Positions 52,181 to 60,296 of a DNA stretch of 61,604 bases are shown piece by piece (the first letter of the stretch is position 1; each line of letters starts with the position of its first letter). A model generated the notes under the pieces. The model saw only the letters and a program-made list of their open reading frames with translations, had not been told where the DNA came from and did not search any database. The position numbers and the translations under genes are program-made. This DNA comes from Thermoleophilaceae bacterium (GTDB taxonomy: Bacteria; Actinomycetota; Thermoleophilia; Solirubrobacterales; Thermoleophilaceae): assembly GCA_014534235.1 (NCBI GenBank), contig JACVRW010000005.1:1-61604 (forward strand). The letters are read 5' to 3'.

Positions 52181-53301
52181 GCTGCGTGAACCTCCTCCTG
52201 TGCGCGGATCGAGTCGACGCCGAGGCGCTCCGCGCGGGGCGCGTCGGCGTAGTGGATCTCCACCTCGGTGGTGGAGCGGAGAAACTCGGCGCCGGCCAGG
52301 TGGTGGCCCACCTGCACGGCGAGCGCGTTCTCGTCCGGAGCGAGGAACACGTTGATCCCACGGTCCTCGAGCGCCACGGCCACGTCGCCGCCGCCGGTGC
52401 GGCGGACCTCGAGCTGCAGGCGGGTCGACTCCTCGTCGGTGAGATGTGCGAGCAGGCGGACGCCCGCGTCGTCGGTGCGCTCCTCGGCGGCCGCCCAGAT
52501 CTCCGGGCGGACCTCGCTCGCGTGGAGGCCCCAGGCCGCCACCTGACCGGCCCGGCCCAGCTCAGCCTGCAGGTAGCGGATCAGGGCGATCACATCCGGC
52601 GCGGCCGGGGCGGTGTCGTCCTGCGCCGGCCCGGCGGCCCGTCGGCGCTGCCGCCGCCGGAGCTGAGGAGCCTGCCCGACCACGCCGACCACCGGGCCGT
52701 CCGGCGACACACCCTCCACCGAAGGGATCCACAGGTCGGGGTCGGAGTGCGAGCGGAACACGGCCGCCGGGGGCACCCGCCGCAGGTCGCGCGGACGGAC
52801 CACGCCCACCGTGACCTCGTCGGCATGGCCCACGTAGCCGGCCGACTCCAGGTAGCGGCAAACCTGGCGCCGGATCCCGGCGAGGTCGTGGGCCCGCAGG
52901 CGAGGACCGCCGAGCACCGGCGACGTGAGCCACCCGCCCTGCTCGTACACGGGCAGCTCGTAGTCCATGGCCGGCGCGCGGAAGTAGCAGAGCGGCAGTG
53001 TGCGGCCGGGCGCGATCGTCTCGAGGACCCGGGCCACCTTGGCCTTGAGCGCGTAGACGTTGGCGGCCTCGAGCGTCTGCCCGGCAACCTCGCAGCAGTG
53101 GATCTCCTTGAGGATCGGGTGAGGAGCGGGGTTGACACGGCGACCGACCGGGATCCGGGCCGTCTCGCCGCCGCCGAAGCCGGCCCTGACGCCGAGCCGG
53201 AACGCGTAGGCGTGCTCGGACGTGCGCTCCAGGTGGATGGGGACTGGCTCGTCCTCGCCGCGGTCGGCGATCACGCCCCTGATCCAGGATCGAAGCCCCA
53301 C
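52171..53301 (-). CDS. Unrecognised 376-aa protein in the PII-flotillin operon
   Basis: 376 aa, soluble, no membrane helix or signal peptide. The first half (residues 20-140) is strand-rich with IHLERTSEHAYAFRLGVRAG, PAPHPILKEIHCCEVAGQTL (HCC at about 68-70) and LCYFRAPAMDYELPVYEQGG. A basic stretch (RRRQRRRAAG, about 214-223) separates it from a C-terminal part with VIALIRYLQAELGRAGQVAA and a strand pattern near VAVALEDRGINVFLAPDENA. I recognise no family. It is encoded between glnB (no gap) and the flotillin (10-bp overlap), so a role linking PII signalling or ammonium transport to the membrane scaffold is a fair guess only. Confidence 0.85.
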   Translation of the reverse strand: MGLRSWIRGVIADRGEDEPVPIHLERTSEHAYAFRLGVRAGFGGGETARIPVGRRVNPAPHPILKEIHCCEVAGQTLEAANVYALKAKVARVLETIAPGRTLPLCYFRAPAMDYELPVYEQGGWLTSPVLGGPRLRAHDLAGIRRQVCRYLESAGYVGHADEVTVGVVRPRDLRRVPPAAVFRSHSDPDLWIPSVEGVSPDGPVVGVVGQAPQLRRRQRRRAAGPAQDDTAPAAPDVIALIRYLQAELGRAGQVAAWGLHASEVRPEIWAAAEERTDDAGVRLLAHLTDEESTRLQLEVRRTGGGDVAVALEDRGINVFLAPDENALAVQVGHHLAGAEFLRSTTEVEIHYADAPRAERLGVDSIRAQEEVHAAWS

Positions 53302-53670
53302 TCAGTAACCCCAGCCCACGGGCGCCTCGTGGCGCACGGTCTCCTCCCCGCGCTCCCCGGTGCGGATCCGCACCGACTGCTCGACGGCGTATACGAAGAC
53401 GCGCCCGTCGCCGGTCTCCCCGGTGTAGGCGGCCGCCACGATGGCCTCGACCGCCTTGTCCACCACGTCCGCCGGGACCACCGACTCCACCTTGATCTTC
53501 GGCAGCAGGGAGATGTTCGCCCGCGATCCCCGGTACTGCTCCGTGTAACCCTTCTGGCGCCCGCAGCCCATCACCTCGCTGACAGTCAGCCCGGAGACGC
53601 CGAGCTCGTCGAGGGCGTCCTGTACCTCCTGGAGCCGCTCCGGCCGGATGATCGCCTCGATCTTCTTCAT
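53302..53670 (-). CDS. glnB: Nitrogen regulatory PII protein without Tyr51
   Basis: 122 aa trimeric PII. KKIEAIIRPERLQEVQDALD; the T-loop reads GRQKGYTEQYRGSRANISLL; the C-terminal signature is TGETGDGRVFVYAVEQSVRI followed by RTGE. Position 51, the Tyr uridylylated in proteobacteria or adenylylated in other actinobacteria, is Ala. Ser49, the site phosphorylated in cyanobacterial PII, is present. Lys58 and the ATP/2-oxoglutarate residues are kept, so ligand sensing should remain. It lies 6 bp downstream of amt, its usual partner. Confidence 0.95.
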   Translation of the reverse strand: MKKIEAIIRPERLQEVQDALDELGVSGLTVSEVMGCGRQKGYTEQYRGSRANISLLPKIKVESVVPADVVDKAVEAIVAAAYTGETGDGRVFVYAVEQSVRIRTGERGEETVRHEAPVGWGY

Positions 53671-53676
53671 CTCGCG

Positions 53677-55053
53677 TCAGCCCTCCTGCGTCCGGGTGGA
53701 CAGCCCGATCGGCACGGGTCGCGGCGTGGGCCGCTGGGCCGGCGCCGCGGGCTGGTGGTACTCGGAGCCTGGGACCGGCATGAACTGCTCCGGGTAGCCC
53801 CACATGCCGTGTTCCACGATGTCCAGGCCGTAGCGCTCCTCCTCGGGCTTCACCCGCAGGCCGTATGTGGCCTTGATCAGGAAGAAGACGAGGAAGCTGA
53901 CCGTGAACACGGCCACGAACGCGGCGGCGACGCCGAGCGCCTGCACTCCGAGCTGGTCGAACGAGCCGGTGTAGAACAGCCCGCCGTTGCCGATCGCGTT
54001 CAGCTCGGCGAGGCGCGGCGACGCGAACAGCCCGCACGACAGCGTGCCCCAGATTCCGGCCAGCCCGTGCGAGGACAGGGCGCCGACCGGGTCGTCGATC
54101 ACCTTGTCGATCAGGATCACGCCGGTGACCACGATCACGCCGGCCACCAGGCCGATGATCGGCGCCGCCCAGTACTCGACGTAGCCCGAAGGCGCGGTGA
54201 TCGCCACTAGCCCGGCGATCGCGCCGTTGCCGGTCATGCCGATGTCCCAGGTGCGCGTGAGGAGGTAGATCGTGGCCATGGCGCCCAGCACGCCGGCCGC
54301 CGCGGCCAGGTTCGTCACGACCATCACCTCGGCGAAGCGCCCGCCGATCGCCCCCAGCGTCGAACCCGGGTTGAAGCCCTGCCAGCCGAACCAGAGGATC
54401 AGCACGGCGAGTCCGACCAGCGGCATCGAGTGCCCCGGTATGACGTTCGGCTTCCCGTCGCGGCCGTACTTGCCCTGGCGCGGCCCGAGCAGGAGCAGCG
54501 CGGCGAACGCCCCGGTGGCCCCAATCAGGTGCACGACGGTCGACCCCGCAAAGTCCTGCATGCCGAAGCTCGCCTGCAGCCAGCCGCCGCCGAAGATCCA
54601 GTGGCTGATGATCGGGTAGATGAGCGCGCTGAAGACGACCGCGTAGATCAGGTAGGCGCCGAACTTGATCCGCTCGAGCGTGGTGCCCCACACGATCGCG
54701 AGCGAGACGGCGCAGAAGACGAACTGGAAGAAGAACTTCGCCGGCACGGTGGCCGAGCTGAACGCCATCGCCGGGAACAGGTCGCCGTTGCTCGTGCCGA
54801 GGAAGGTGCCCTCCGTCCCGGCGAACCAGCCCGCCCCTCCGAAGGCCAGCGCGAAGCCCACGCCCCAGTAGCAGAGCGCGGCGACCGAGAGGTTCGCGAG
54901 CACCTTCGGCACCACCGTGCCGGCGTTCTTCATTCGCGAGAAACCGACCTCCAGCAGAAGGAAGCCGGCCTGCATGAACAGCACGAACACGGCGGCCACG
55001 ACCACCCAGGTGGTCTCGATGGCCGGGATGGCGTCGTTGAGCGTGGGTTCCAT
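53677..55053 (-). CDS. amt: Ammonium transporter
   Basis: 458 aa, eleven membrane helices. It contains the twin conduction-pore histidines in AGSTVVHLIGATGAFAALLL and LSSHGLAGIWGTLSCGLF, the signature VGFSRMKNAGTVVPKV, and DIGMTGNGAIAGLVAITAP. The C-terminal cytoplasmic tail (EEERYGLDIVEHGMWGYPEQ) contains the conserved helix that couples subunits and contacts PII. First gene of the nitrogen operon. ATG at 55053. Promoter not clear. Confidence 0.95.
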   Translation of the reverse strand: MEPTLNDAIPAIETTWVVVAAVFVLFMQAGFLLLEVGFSRMKNAGTVVPKVLANLSVAALCYWGVGFALAFGGAGWFAGTEGTFLGTSNGDLFPAMAFSSATVPAKFFFQFVFCAVSLAIVWGTTLERIKFGAYLIYAVVFSALIYPIISHWIFGGGWLQASFGMQDFAGSTVVHLIGATGAFAALLLLGPRQGKYGRDGKPNVIPGHSMPLVGLAVLILWFGWQGFNPGSTLGAIGGRFAEVMVVTNLAAAAGVLGAMATIYLLTRTWDIGMTGNGAIAGLVAITAPSGYVEYWAAPIIGLVAGVIVVTGVILIDKVIDDPVGALSSHGLAGIWGTLSCGLFASPRLAELNAIGNGGLFYTGSFDQLGVQALGVAAAFVAVFTVSFLVFFLIKATYGLRVKPEEERYGLDIVEHGMWGYPEQFMPVPGSEYHQPAAPAQRPTPRPVPIGLSTRTQEG

Positions 55054-55092
55054 GGGCCGATGTTCGGCCCGTAGGGCCGATCCGTCATTCGC

Positions 55093-55115
55093 CCGGCGTA
55101 CAGGATTTACGCCGG
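55093..55115. promoter_or_regulatory. 8-bp inverted repeat upstream of amt
   Basis: CCGGCGTA (55093-55100) and TACGCCGG (55108-55115) form a perfect inverted repeat with a 7-bp spacer, between the ybaK stop and the amt start. It could be an operator of the nitrogen operon or a ybaK terminator without a U tract. A second GGGCCGA/CGGCCC cluster lies at 55055-55080. Confidence 0.45.
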
Positions 55116-55132
55116 CCGCTTGTACAGGTGGC

Positions 55133-55594
55133 CTACTCGGACCGCTCGCCGACCGCGAGGACCCGCGCGTCGATGCACCTGCACAGCTCGCGGGGGTCGA
55201 CCCGGAAGAGGCTGTTGGGATCTCCCGCGGCGGCCCAGACGCGCTCGTGGCGAAGGAGCTCCTCGTCGAAGATCACGGGCACGTCGTGGCCGAACGGGGG
55301 CACCCCCCCGATCGCGAAGCCGGTCGCGGCGCGCACCTCGGCGGCGCCCGCCTGGCGGACCTCGGCGACGTCGAGCGCCTTGGCGATCCTGTCGGTGTCG
55401 ATGCGGTGCCGGCCGGAGGCCACGCACACGACCGGGTCGCCGTCGGCGACGAACACGATCGACTTGGCGATCTCGGCCACGTCGCAGCCGACCGCCGCCG
55501 CCGCGTCCTTCACCGTCCGCGTGGAGTCCTCGAGGCGCTCGACCTTCATCTCAATGCCCAGGTCGCGAGCGCGCTCGGCGAGCCGGTCTCTCAC
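55133..55594 (-). CDS. YbaK/EbsC-type aminoacyl-tRNA deacylase
   Basis: 153 aa. The family lysine is in AEIAKSIVFVADGDPVVCVA. VRAATGFAIGGVPPFGHDVP forms the conserved GG-x-P loop. This is a free-standing editing domain that hydrolyses mischarged Cys- or Ala-tRNA, complementing the INS domain of ProRS (35651). It overlaps the WS/DGAT gene stop region by 4 bp. Confidence 0.9.
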   Translation of the reverse strand: MRDRLAERARDLGIEMKVERLEDSTRTVKDAAAAVGCDVAEIAKSIVFVADGDPVVCVASGRHRIDTDRIAKALDVAEVRQAGAAEVRAATGFAIGGVPPFGHDVPVIFDEELLRHERVWAAAGDPNSLFRVDPRELCRCIDARVLAVGERSE

Positions 55595-57024
55595 CGGCGC
55601 ACCACGTCGGCGGTCGCCGGGCGCTCGCTGGAGAGCTCGACTCGCGCCGCGTCCGCGAGCTGCTCGAGCGACTCGCGGATGTCGCCCGCGAGGTCGTCAA
55701 GGTCCCAGAGGAGGTCGTAGTCGCCCACCAGCCCGAAGTTGATCGAGCCGTCGTAGGACAGGATCGCCACGCCGAGGCCTTGGTTTCTCGCGAGCGGGAC
55801 CATTGGAAAGATCTCGAGCATCGGCCGGCCGAGCAGGTAGAGCGGGAACTGCGGCCCCGGCACGTTCGTCACGACCAGGTTGAACAACCGCTGGCGGGAG
55901 GACAGCCGTGCCGCCTGGCTCATGATCGTCGGCGGGGCGAAGTCCGCGAGCTCCGTGAGCGCGCCGGCCGCGACGGCCCGTCCGCTCGCCTTCAGCTCCT
56001 CCATCTCCTCACGCACGATGTCGAGCCGTGCCACAGGGTCGTGGCACCACACGGGGAGCCGGGCCATCATCGCCGCGACGCGGTTGCCGAGGGCGCCGCG
56101 CTCGATGTCCGTCCGGACGCTCACCGGGATCAGGGCCTCGAGCTCGAGCCCGTCGGTGTCCCGGCCGCGCCGGCGCAGGTGGGCGCCGAGGCCACCCGCC
56201 ACGGTGGCGAGCACGACGTCGTTGACGGTGCCCCCGAGCTCCTTCTTGACGGCCTTGACGTCGTCGAGCTTCGCGCGCACCCAGGTGAAGCGCCGGTGCG
56301 GGCCGATCGGCGCGTTGTATGGGGTCGGCGGGGCCGGATTCATCCCGGCCCCCGCCATCGCTCCCACGCCCACGGCGGCATCGCGCACGTCGGCGAGCAC
56401 CCGCCGCGGGCCGCGAAGGAGGGCCCGCACCGACCGGGCGGCCTCAGCGGGCATCGTCGCGCGCTCGAGGAGCGCCTCGGCGAGCAGCTGGGCGCGGCTC
56501 GGGAGTGGACGCGGGAGCCATCGGTCGCCCGGATCGGTCGGGACGGTTGGCTCGGGGGAGGTATCGAACAGGACCGAGACGATGTCCATGCCGGAGACCC
56601 CGTCCACGAGCGCGTGGTGGGTCTTCGCCAGCATCGCGAAGCGATCGTCCTCGACGCCCTCCGCGATCCAGATCTCCCACAGCGGCTTGTCGCGGTCGAG
56701 TTGCTGGGAGAAGACCCGACCGGCGAGGTCCTTCAGCTGCCGCTCGGAGCCGGGGGAGGGGAGCGCCGTGTACCGCACGTGGTACCGGAGGTTGAGGTGG
56801 GGATCGTCCACCCACTTGGCCCGCCCCTGGCCGAGCGGGACGAACGCAAGCCGCTGGCGGTAGCGCGGCACGAGCGCCAGGCGGCGCTCGATCGCCTCGA
56901 GGAACTCGTCGTAGGGGGGAGGGGACCCCGCGAACAGCGTGACGGACGCCACGTGCATGTGCGCCGCCGCGTCCTCCAGGTGCAGGAACGAGGCGTCGAG
57001 CCCGCTCAGTCGGTCCGAAGCCAT
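55591..57024 (-). CDS. Wax ester synthase/diacylglycerol acyltransferase
   Basis: 477 aa WS/DGAT family. The start RLSGLDASFLHLEDAAAHMH and the catalytic MLAKTHHALVDGVSGMDIVS (HHxxxDG) are typical. NDVVLATVAGGL and VVTNVPGPQFPLYLLGRPML followed by EIFPMVPL are further landmarks. It makes triacylglycerol or wax esters from acyl-CoA, fitting the acyl-CoA synthetase and thioesterases in the window. The ATG at 57024 follows a TACGGT box by 9 bp. Confidence 0.93.
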   Translation of the reverse strand: MASDRLSGLDASFLHLEDAAAHMHVASVTLFAGSPPPYDEFLEAIERRLALVPRYRQRLAFVPLGQGRAKWVDDPHLNLRYHVRYTALPSPGSERQLKDLAGRVFSQQLDRDKPLWEIWIAEGVEDDRFAMLAKTHHALVDGVSGMDIVSVLFDTSPEPTVPTDPGDRWLPRPLPSRAQLLAEALLERATMPAEAARSVRALLRGPRRVLADVRDAAVGVGAMAGAGMNPAPPTPYNAPIGPHRRFTWVRAKLDDVKAVKKELGGTVNDVVLATVAGGLGAHLRRRGRDTDGLELEALIPVSVRTDIERGALGNRVAAMMARLPVWCHDPVARLDIVREEMEELKASGRAVAAGALTELADFAPPTIMSQAARLSSRQRLFNLVVTNVPGPQFPLYLLGRPMLEIFPMVPLARNQGLGVAILSYDGSINFGLVGDYDLLWDLDDLAGDIRESLEQLADAARVELSSERPATADVVRR

Positions 57025-57033
57025 GCGGCATGG

Positions 57034-57039
57034 ACCGTA
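57034..57039 (-). promoter_or_regulatory. -10 box, leaderless promoter of WS/DGAT
   Basis: Minus-strand TACGGT ends 9 bp before the ATG at 57024. Confidence 0.45.
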
Positions 57040-57045
57040 GCGGAG

Positions 57046-58104
57046 TCAGACGGAGAGGCTCAGCTGGTCGTCCCGGGCGGCGGGCGCAGCCCGCCGCCCC
57101 TCCGCCAGCCCCGCCACCCGCACCCCGAGCAGCCGCACCGGCCGGCGTGGTCCGAGGCGGCGCAGCAGGTCGAGCGCGACGGCGGACACTGTGCCGATGT
57201 CGTTCACCGCCTCGTCGAGCGTGCGGGCCCGCGTGACCGTCGCGAAGTCGGAGAACCGCACCTTGATCCCGATCGTGCGACCGCGGCGCTCCTGCCGGCC
57301 GAGCGTGGTGCAGAGCTCACCCACCAGCCGCCGGAGCGCCGCCTCGAGCTGCGGTAGCCCATGGAGGTCGTGATCGAACGTCGTCTCGCGCGACTCCGAC
57401 TTGGCCACCCTGGCCGTCTCGAAGCCCCGCGTGTCCTCGAAGCGGGCCAGCCTTCCCAGGTACGGCCCCAGGCGCGGCCCGAACCACTCGCAAAGCCGGG
57501 TATCGGAGACGGCCGCCAGCGCGCCGAGCGTGGCGACCCCGAGGTCCTCGAGCCGCGCCACCGTCTTCGGTCCGATCCCGGGCACGACCGCCGGTGAGGA
57601 GCCCGCGAATCGCCGGCGCGCCTCTCCCGCGGTGAGCTCCGTGAAGCCGTCGGGCTTTTCGAGGTCCGAGGCGACCTTCGCCACTAGCTTGCTCGGCCCG
57701 ACCCCGACCGAGCAGGTGAGGCCGGTCGCCTCGCGCACCGCCGCCTTCACCCGCCGGGCCGCGGCGCGGTGGCGCTCCAGGCCGCTCAGGTCGAGGTAGG
57801 CCTCGTCGAGGCCCACGACCTCGACCCGGTCGACATGCGCCCTCAGCACCGCCATCACCTCGCGCGACCGGGCTCGGTAGTGATCGAAGTCGGGCGGAAT
57901 GAAGACGGCGTCCGGGCAGAGGCGCCTAGCCCGCTCGGCGGGCGTGGCGGAGAACACGCCGAAGCGGCGCGCCTCGTAGCTCGCCGTCGTGACGACCGCC
58001 CGCGGCCCGCTGCCGGCCACGACCACCGGCCGGCCGCGCAGCTCGGGACGCCGCTGGAGCTCCACGCTCACGTAGAACGCGTCCATGTCGACCAGCGCGT
58101 ACAT
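57046..58104 (-). CDS. dinB: DNA polymerase IV (Y family)
   Basis: 352 aa. Catalytic residues appear in YALVDMDAFYVSVELQRRPE, VVTTASYEARRFGVFSATPA and VVGLDEAYLDLSGLE (DE pair). The helix-hairpin-helix is VPGIGPKTVARLEDLGVATL, and the little finger domain follows. The C-terminus ends DDQLSLSV, a QLSL-type sliding-clamp-binding motif. Translesion polymerase. ATG 58104 or a GTG seven codons upstream may be the start. Confidence 0.94.
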   Translation of the reverse strand: MYALVDMDAFYVSVELQRRPELRGRPVVVAGSGPRAVVTTASYEARRFGVFSATPAERARRLCPDAVFIPPDFDHYRARSREVMAVLRAHVDRVEVVGLDEAYLDLSGLERHRAAARRVKAAVREATGLTCSVGVGPSKLVAKVASDLEKPDGFTELTAGEARRRFAGSSPAVVPGIGPKTVARLEDLGVATLGALAAVSDTRLCEWFGPRLGPYLGRLARFEDTRGFETARVAKSESRETTFDHDLHGLPQLEAALRRLVGELCTTLGRQERRGRTIGIKVRFSDFATVTRARTLDEAVNDIGTVSAVALDLLRRLGPRRPVRLLGVRVAGLAEGRRAAPAARDDQLSLSV

Positions 58105-58166
58105 GTGGCGACTCGCAACGCCCACTGCTTCAGCGTACGCGCCGGCCAGGACACCGGCCCGGCGAC

Positions 58167-58859
58167 TCAGGTCGCCTGATGGATCGGCCGCACCAGCACC
58201 TCGCTTACGTCCACGTGAGGTGGTTGCGTCAGCGCGAACATCACCGCGCGGGCGATGTCGTCGGCCTCGAGGGCGCCGCTCGGGCGACTCTCGAAGAAGG
58301 GCGTGTCGACCATGCCGGGCTCGACAAGCGTCACCTTGATATCGGTCTCCGCTACCTCCTGGCGCAGCGCCTCGCCCATCGCGGTGACGGCGAACTTGGT
58401 CGCCGAGTAGAGCGACCCCGGCAGCGCGCGGCGCCCGGCGAGCGAGCTGGTCAGGAGCACGTGACCCCGTCCCGCCGGCTTGAACTGCTCGAGCGCGGCT
58501 CGGATCGAGAGCGCGGCACCGTAGACGTTGGTGTCGATCATCGACTTCCAGAACTCGGGCGACTCCGCGAGGAATCCCCGCTTCGCGCCGAAACCGGCGT
58601 TCGCGAAGAACGCATCCATGCGGCCGAAATGGTCGAGCGTCCTCCAGACGAGCGCCTGCTGGTCCTCCCAGCTCCTGACGTCGCACCGCACCGCGAGGGC
58701 GTTGTCATCGCCGCCGAGCTCGTCGCTCAACGCCTCCAGCTGCTCCATGGAGCGGGCCGCGAGCGTCACGCGATAGCCGAACTCGGCCGCCCGGCGCGCG
58801 GTGGCAGCGCCGATGCCGGTGCTCGCGCCGGTGATGACGAGGACCGGTTCGTCCGCCAT
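58167..58859 (-). CDS. Short-chain dehydrogenase/reductase
   Basis: 230 aa classical SDR. It has VLVITGASTGIGAATARRAA (TGxxxGIG), AFFANAGFGA (NAG), a catalytic Ser in VLLTSSLAGRRALPGS, and YSATK. The signature of cofactor preference (ARSMEQLEAL after the second strand) suggests NADP. The substrate is unknown. It runs in the same direction as dinB and pdxH. Confidence 0.92.
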   Translation of the reverse strand: MADEPVLVITGASTGIGAATARRAAEFGYRVTLAARSMEQLEALSDELGGDDNALAVRCDVRSWEDQQALVWRTLDHFGRMDAFFANAGFGAKRGFLAESPEFWKSMIDTNVYGAALSIRAALEQFKPAGRGHVLLTSSLAGRRALPGSLYSATKFAVTAMGEALRQEVAETDIKVTLVEPGMVDTPFFESRPSGALEADDIARAVMFALTQPPHVDVSEVLVRPIHQAT

Positions 58860-58923
58860 GGGCCCGGTTTCTAGCAGGCGGGTACCGGCGGTCCGGGCCG
58901 GTCCAGATGGTCGGATCCGTCGA

Positions 58924-59544
58924 TCACGGGCCTAGGCGCTCGATCGTCCAGGCCCCGGCGGGCGTGAGCTCGTAGCGAAACCGGTCGTGGAGGCGGCTCG
59001 AGCGGTGCTGCCAGAACTCCCACGCCGCCGGCTGGAGCCGATACCCGCCCCATTCCTCGGACACCGGCAGCTCGCCGCGGCGGTACTCGCGGTCGAGGGC
59101 CGCGACCCGTTCCTCCAGCCAACGCCGGCTTGGCACAGGTCGGCTCTGAGGGGAGGCGAGCGCACTCAGCTGGCTGGAGCGCGATCTGCTCCTGGCGTAG
59201 GCCACGCTTTCCGCGCGCTCGACCCGGCCCACCGACCCCTCGACGCGCACCTGCCGGCCGAGCTCCGGCCAATGGAAGAGCAGTGCCGCGCGCGGGTTGG
59301 TCTCGAGCTCGACCGCCTTGCGGCTGCCGTAGTTCGTGAAGAAGCTGATGCCGCCGTCGTCGAAGCCTTTCATCAGGACCATCCGAACCGACGGAGCGCC
59401 GGTCGCGGCCGCCGTCGCGAGGGCCATCGCGTCGGGCTCGAAGGCGTCACGCGCGCACGCCTCCTCGTACCAGCGGGCGAACTGCGTCAGCGGCTTGCGG
59501 GCGAGGTCGTCCCTCGCCAGCGGACGGTGCTGGATGCTTGCCAC
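58924..59544 (-). CDS. pdxH: Pyridoxine/pyridoxamine 5'-phosphate oxidase
   Basis: 206 aa FMN-dependent split-barrel enzyme. PSVRMVLMKGFDDGGISFFT followed by NYGSRKAVELETNPRAALLF forms the FMN site. QVRVEGSVGRVERAES continues the barrel, and the C-terminal signature WEFWQHRSSRLHDRFRYEL is diagnostic. It produces PLP, which YggS (14812) handles. The loop between SRSRSSQLSALASPQSRP follows the family pattern. Confidence 0.93.
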   Translation of the reverse strand: MASIQHRPLARDDLARKPLTQFARWYEEACARDAFEPDAMALATAAATGAPSVRMVLMKGFDDGGISFFTNYGSRKAVELETNPRAALLFHWPELGRQVRVEGSVGRVERAESVAYARSRSRSSQLSALASPQSRPVPSRRWLEERVAALDREYRRGELPVSEEWGGYRLQPAAWEFWQHRSSRLHDRFRYELTPAGAWTIERLGP

Positions 59545-59595
59545 GGGCGGGGAGTCTCCCGGATCGCCGTTCCGGCGCCGGCGGTGGTCAGCGGA

Positions 59596-60264
59596 TTACG
59601 TCCCGCCGCAGACGCGTGGGACGCTCACATGAGGCGTGGTGGCGATCGATCCCTCCCCGGGTCGACCCGACACCTTGCAGAAGGCGTAGCGTCCGCTCTC
59701 GAAGTCGACTCGCAGCCTGTAGGGGTGACCGATCATGCCGCCTTCGCTCGCCTCGGTCGGCCCGAACTCGCCCGTCACGGCGAGACAGGCATAGCGACCA
59801 AAGCGCCGGGACGGGTCCTGATCAGCGCCGCGTCGCTCCACCGAGCGCGGGAACGGCTCGCAGGCCACGCGTTCGATCGGCCCGTCCAGCGCGCCGGCGG
59901 CGACCCGCGCGCGCGCGTCGCGGCTGACCGACGCGGCCGCGTCTGCGAGCAGTCGCTCGCGCGCCGCCAGACTCGCCATCGCCGGCGTGCCCCGCCCGAA
60001 CCCCGGCCGCTGCTCCCGGCGGAGGCGCTCGATGCGCGCCGCGCGCGCCCGCTCGCGTCGCTCCGACTGGGCGCTCGCCCGCTCCTCCTTGCCGCGCTCG
60101 ATCCCGGGGCCGAGCGCAATTACGAGCGCAAGCGCGACGAGCGGTAGCAGGGCGACACCGACCTTCGCGACCCCCGGGAGGCGCCGCCAGACCCACGAAG
60201 GCAGCCGGCTCAGGCCGGGAAGGGGCTCGTAGCGGTCGCTCGCGCGCGAGGAGTTATCCGCCAT
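59596..60264 (-). CDS. Single-pass membrane protein of unknown function
   Basis: 222 aa. A membrane helix (about 35-54, VGVALLPLVALALVIALGPG) is followed by a basic Arg/Glu coiled stretch (ERASAQSERRERARAARIER). An extracytoplasmic domain follows with a Cys pair (VACEPFP, YACLAVTG) and later cysteines in YAFCKVSG and RVCGGT. I recognise no family. It is divergent from the MarR gene, and its start lies 16 bp from the palindrome, so both genes may share that control site. An upstream ATG at 60285 is alternative. Confidence 0.75.
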   Translation of the reverse strand: MADNSSRASDRYEPLPGLSRLPSWVWRRLPGVAKVGVALLPLVALALVIALGPGIERGKEERASAQSERRERARAARIERLRREQRPGFGRGTPAMASLAARERLLADAAASVSRDARARVAAGALDGPIERVACEPFPRSVERRGADQDPSRRFGRYACLAVTGEFGPTEASEGGMIGHPYRLRVDFESGRYAFCKVSGRPGEGSIATTPHVSVPRVCGGT

Positions 60265-60271
60265 AGCCAGG

Positions 60272-60277
60272 TAGGAT
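60272..60277 (+). promoter_or_regulatory. -10 box, leaderless promoter of MarR gene
   Basis: TAGGAT ends 6 bp before ATG 60284 and directly abuts the palindrome. Confidence 0.45.
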
Positions 60278-60279
60278 AC

Positions 60280-60296
60280 ATGCATGACTCATGCAT
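60280..60296. promoter_or_regulatory. 17-bp perfect palindrome, MarR operator
   Basis: ATGCATGA-C-TCATGCAT is a perfect palindrome with a single central base. It contains the MarR ATG (60284) and sits 16 bp from the start of the divergent membrane protein. A dimeric MarR protein bound here would block both transcription and leaderless translation. Confidence 0.7.

Noticed and set aside
52562-54691. Long 709-codon frame across glnB and amt
   Set aside because: Arg/Gly-rich composition typical of an alternate frame; PII and Amt are fully conserved in the other frame.
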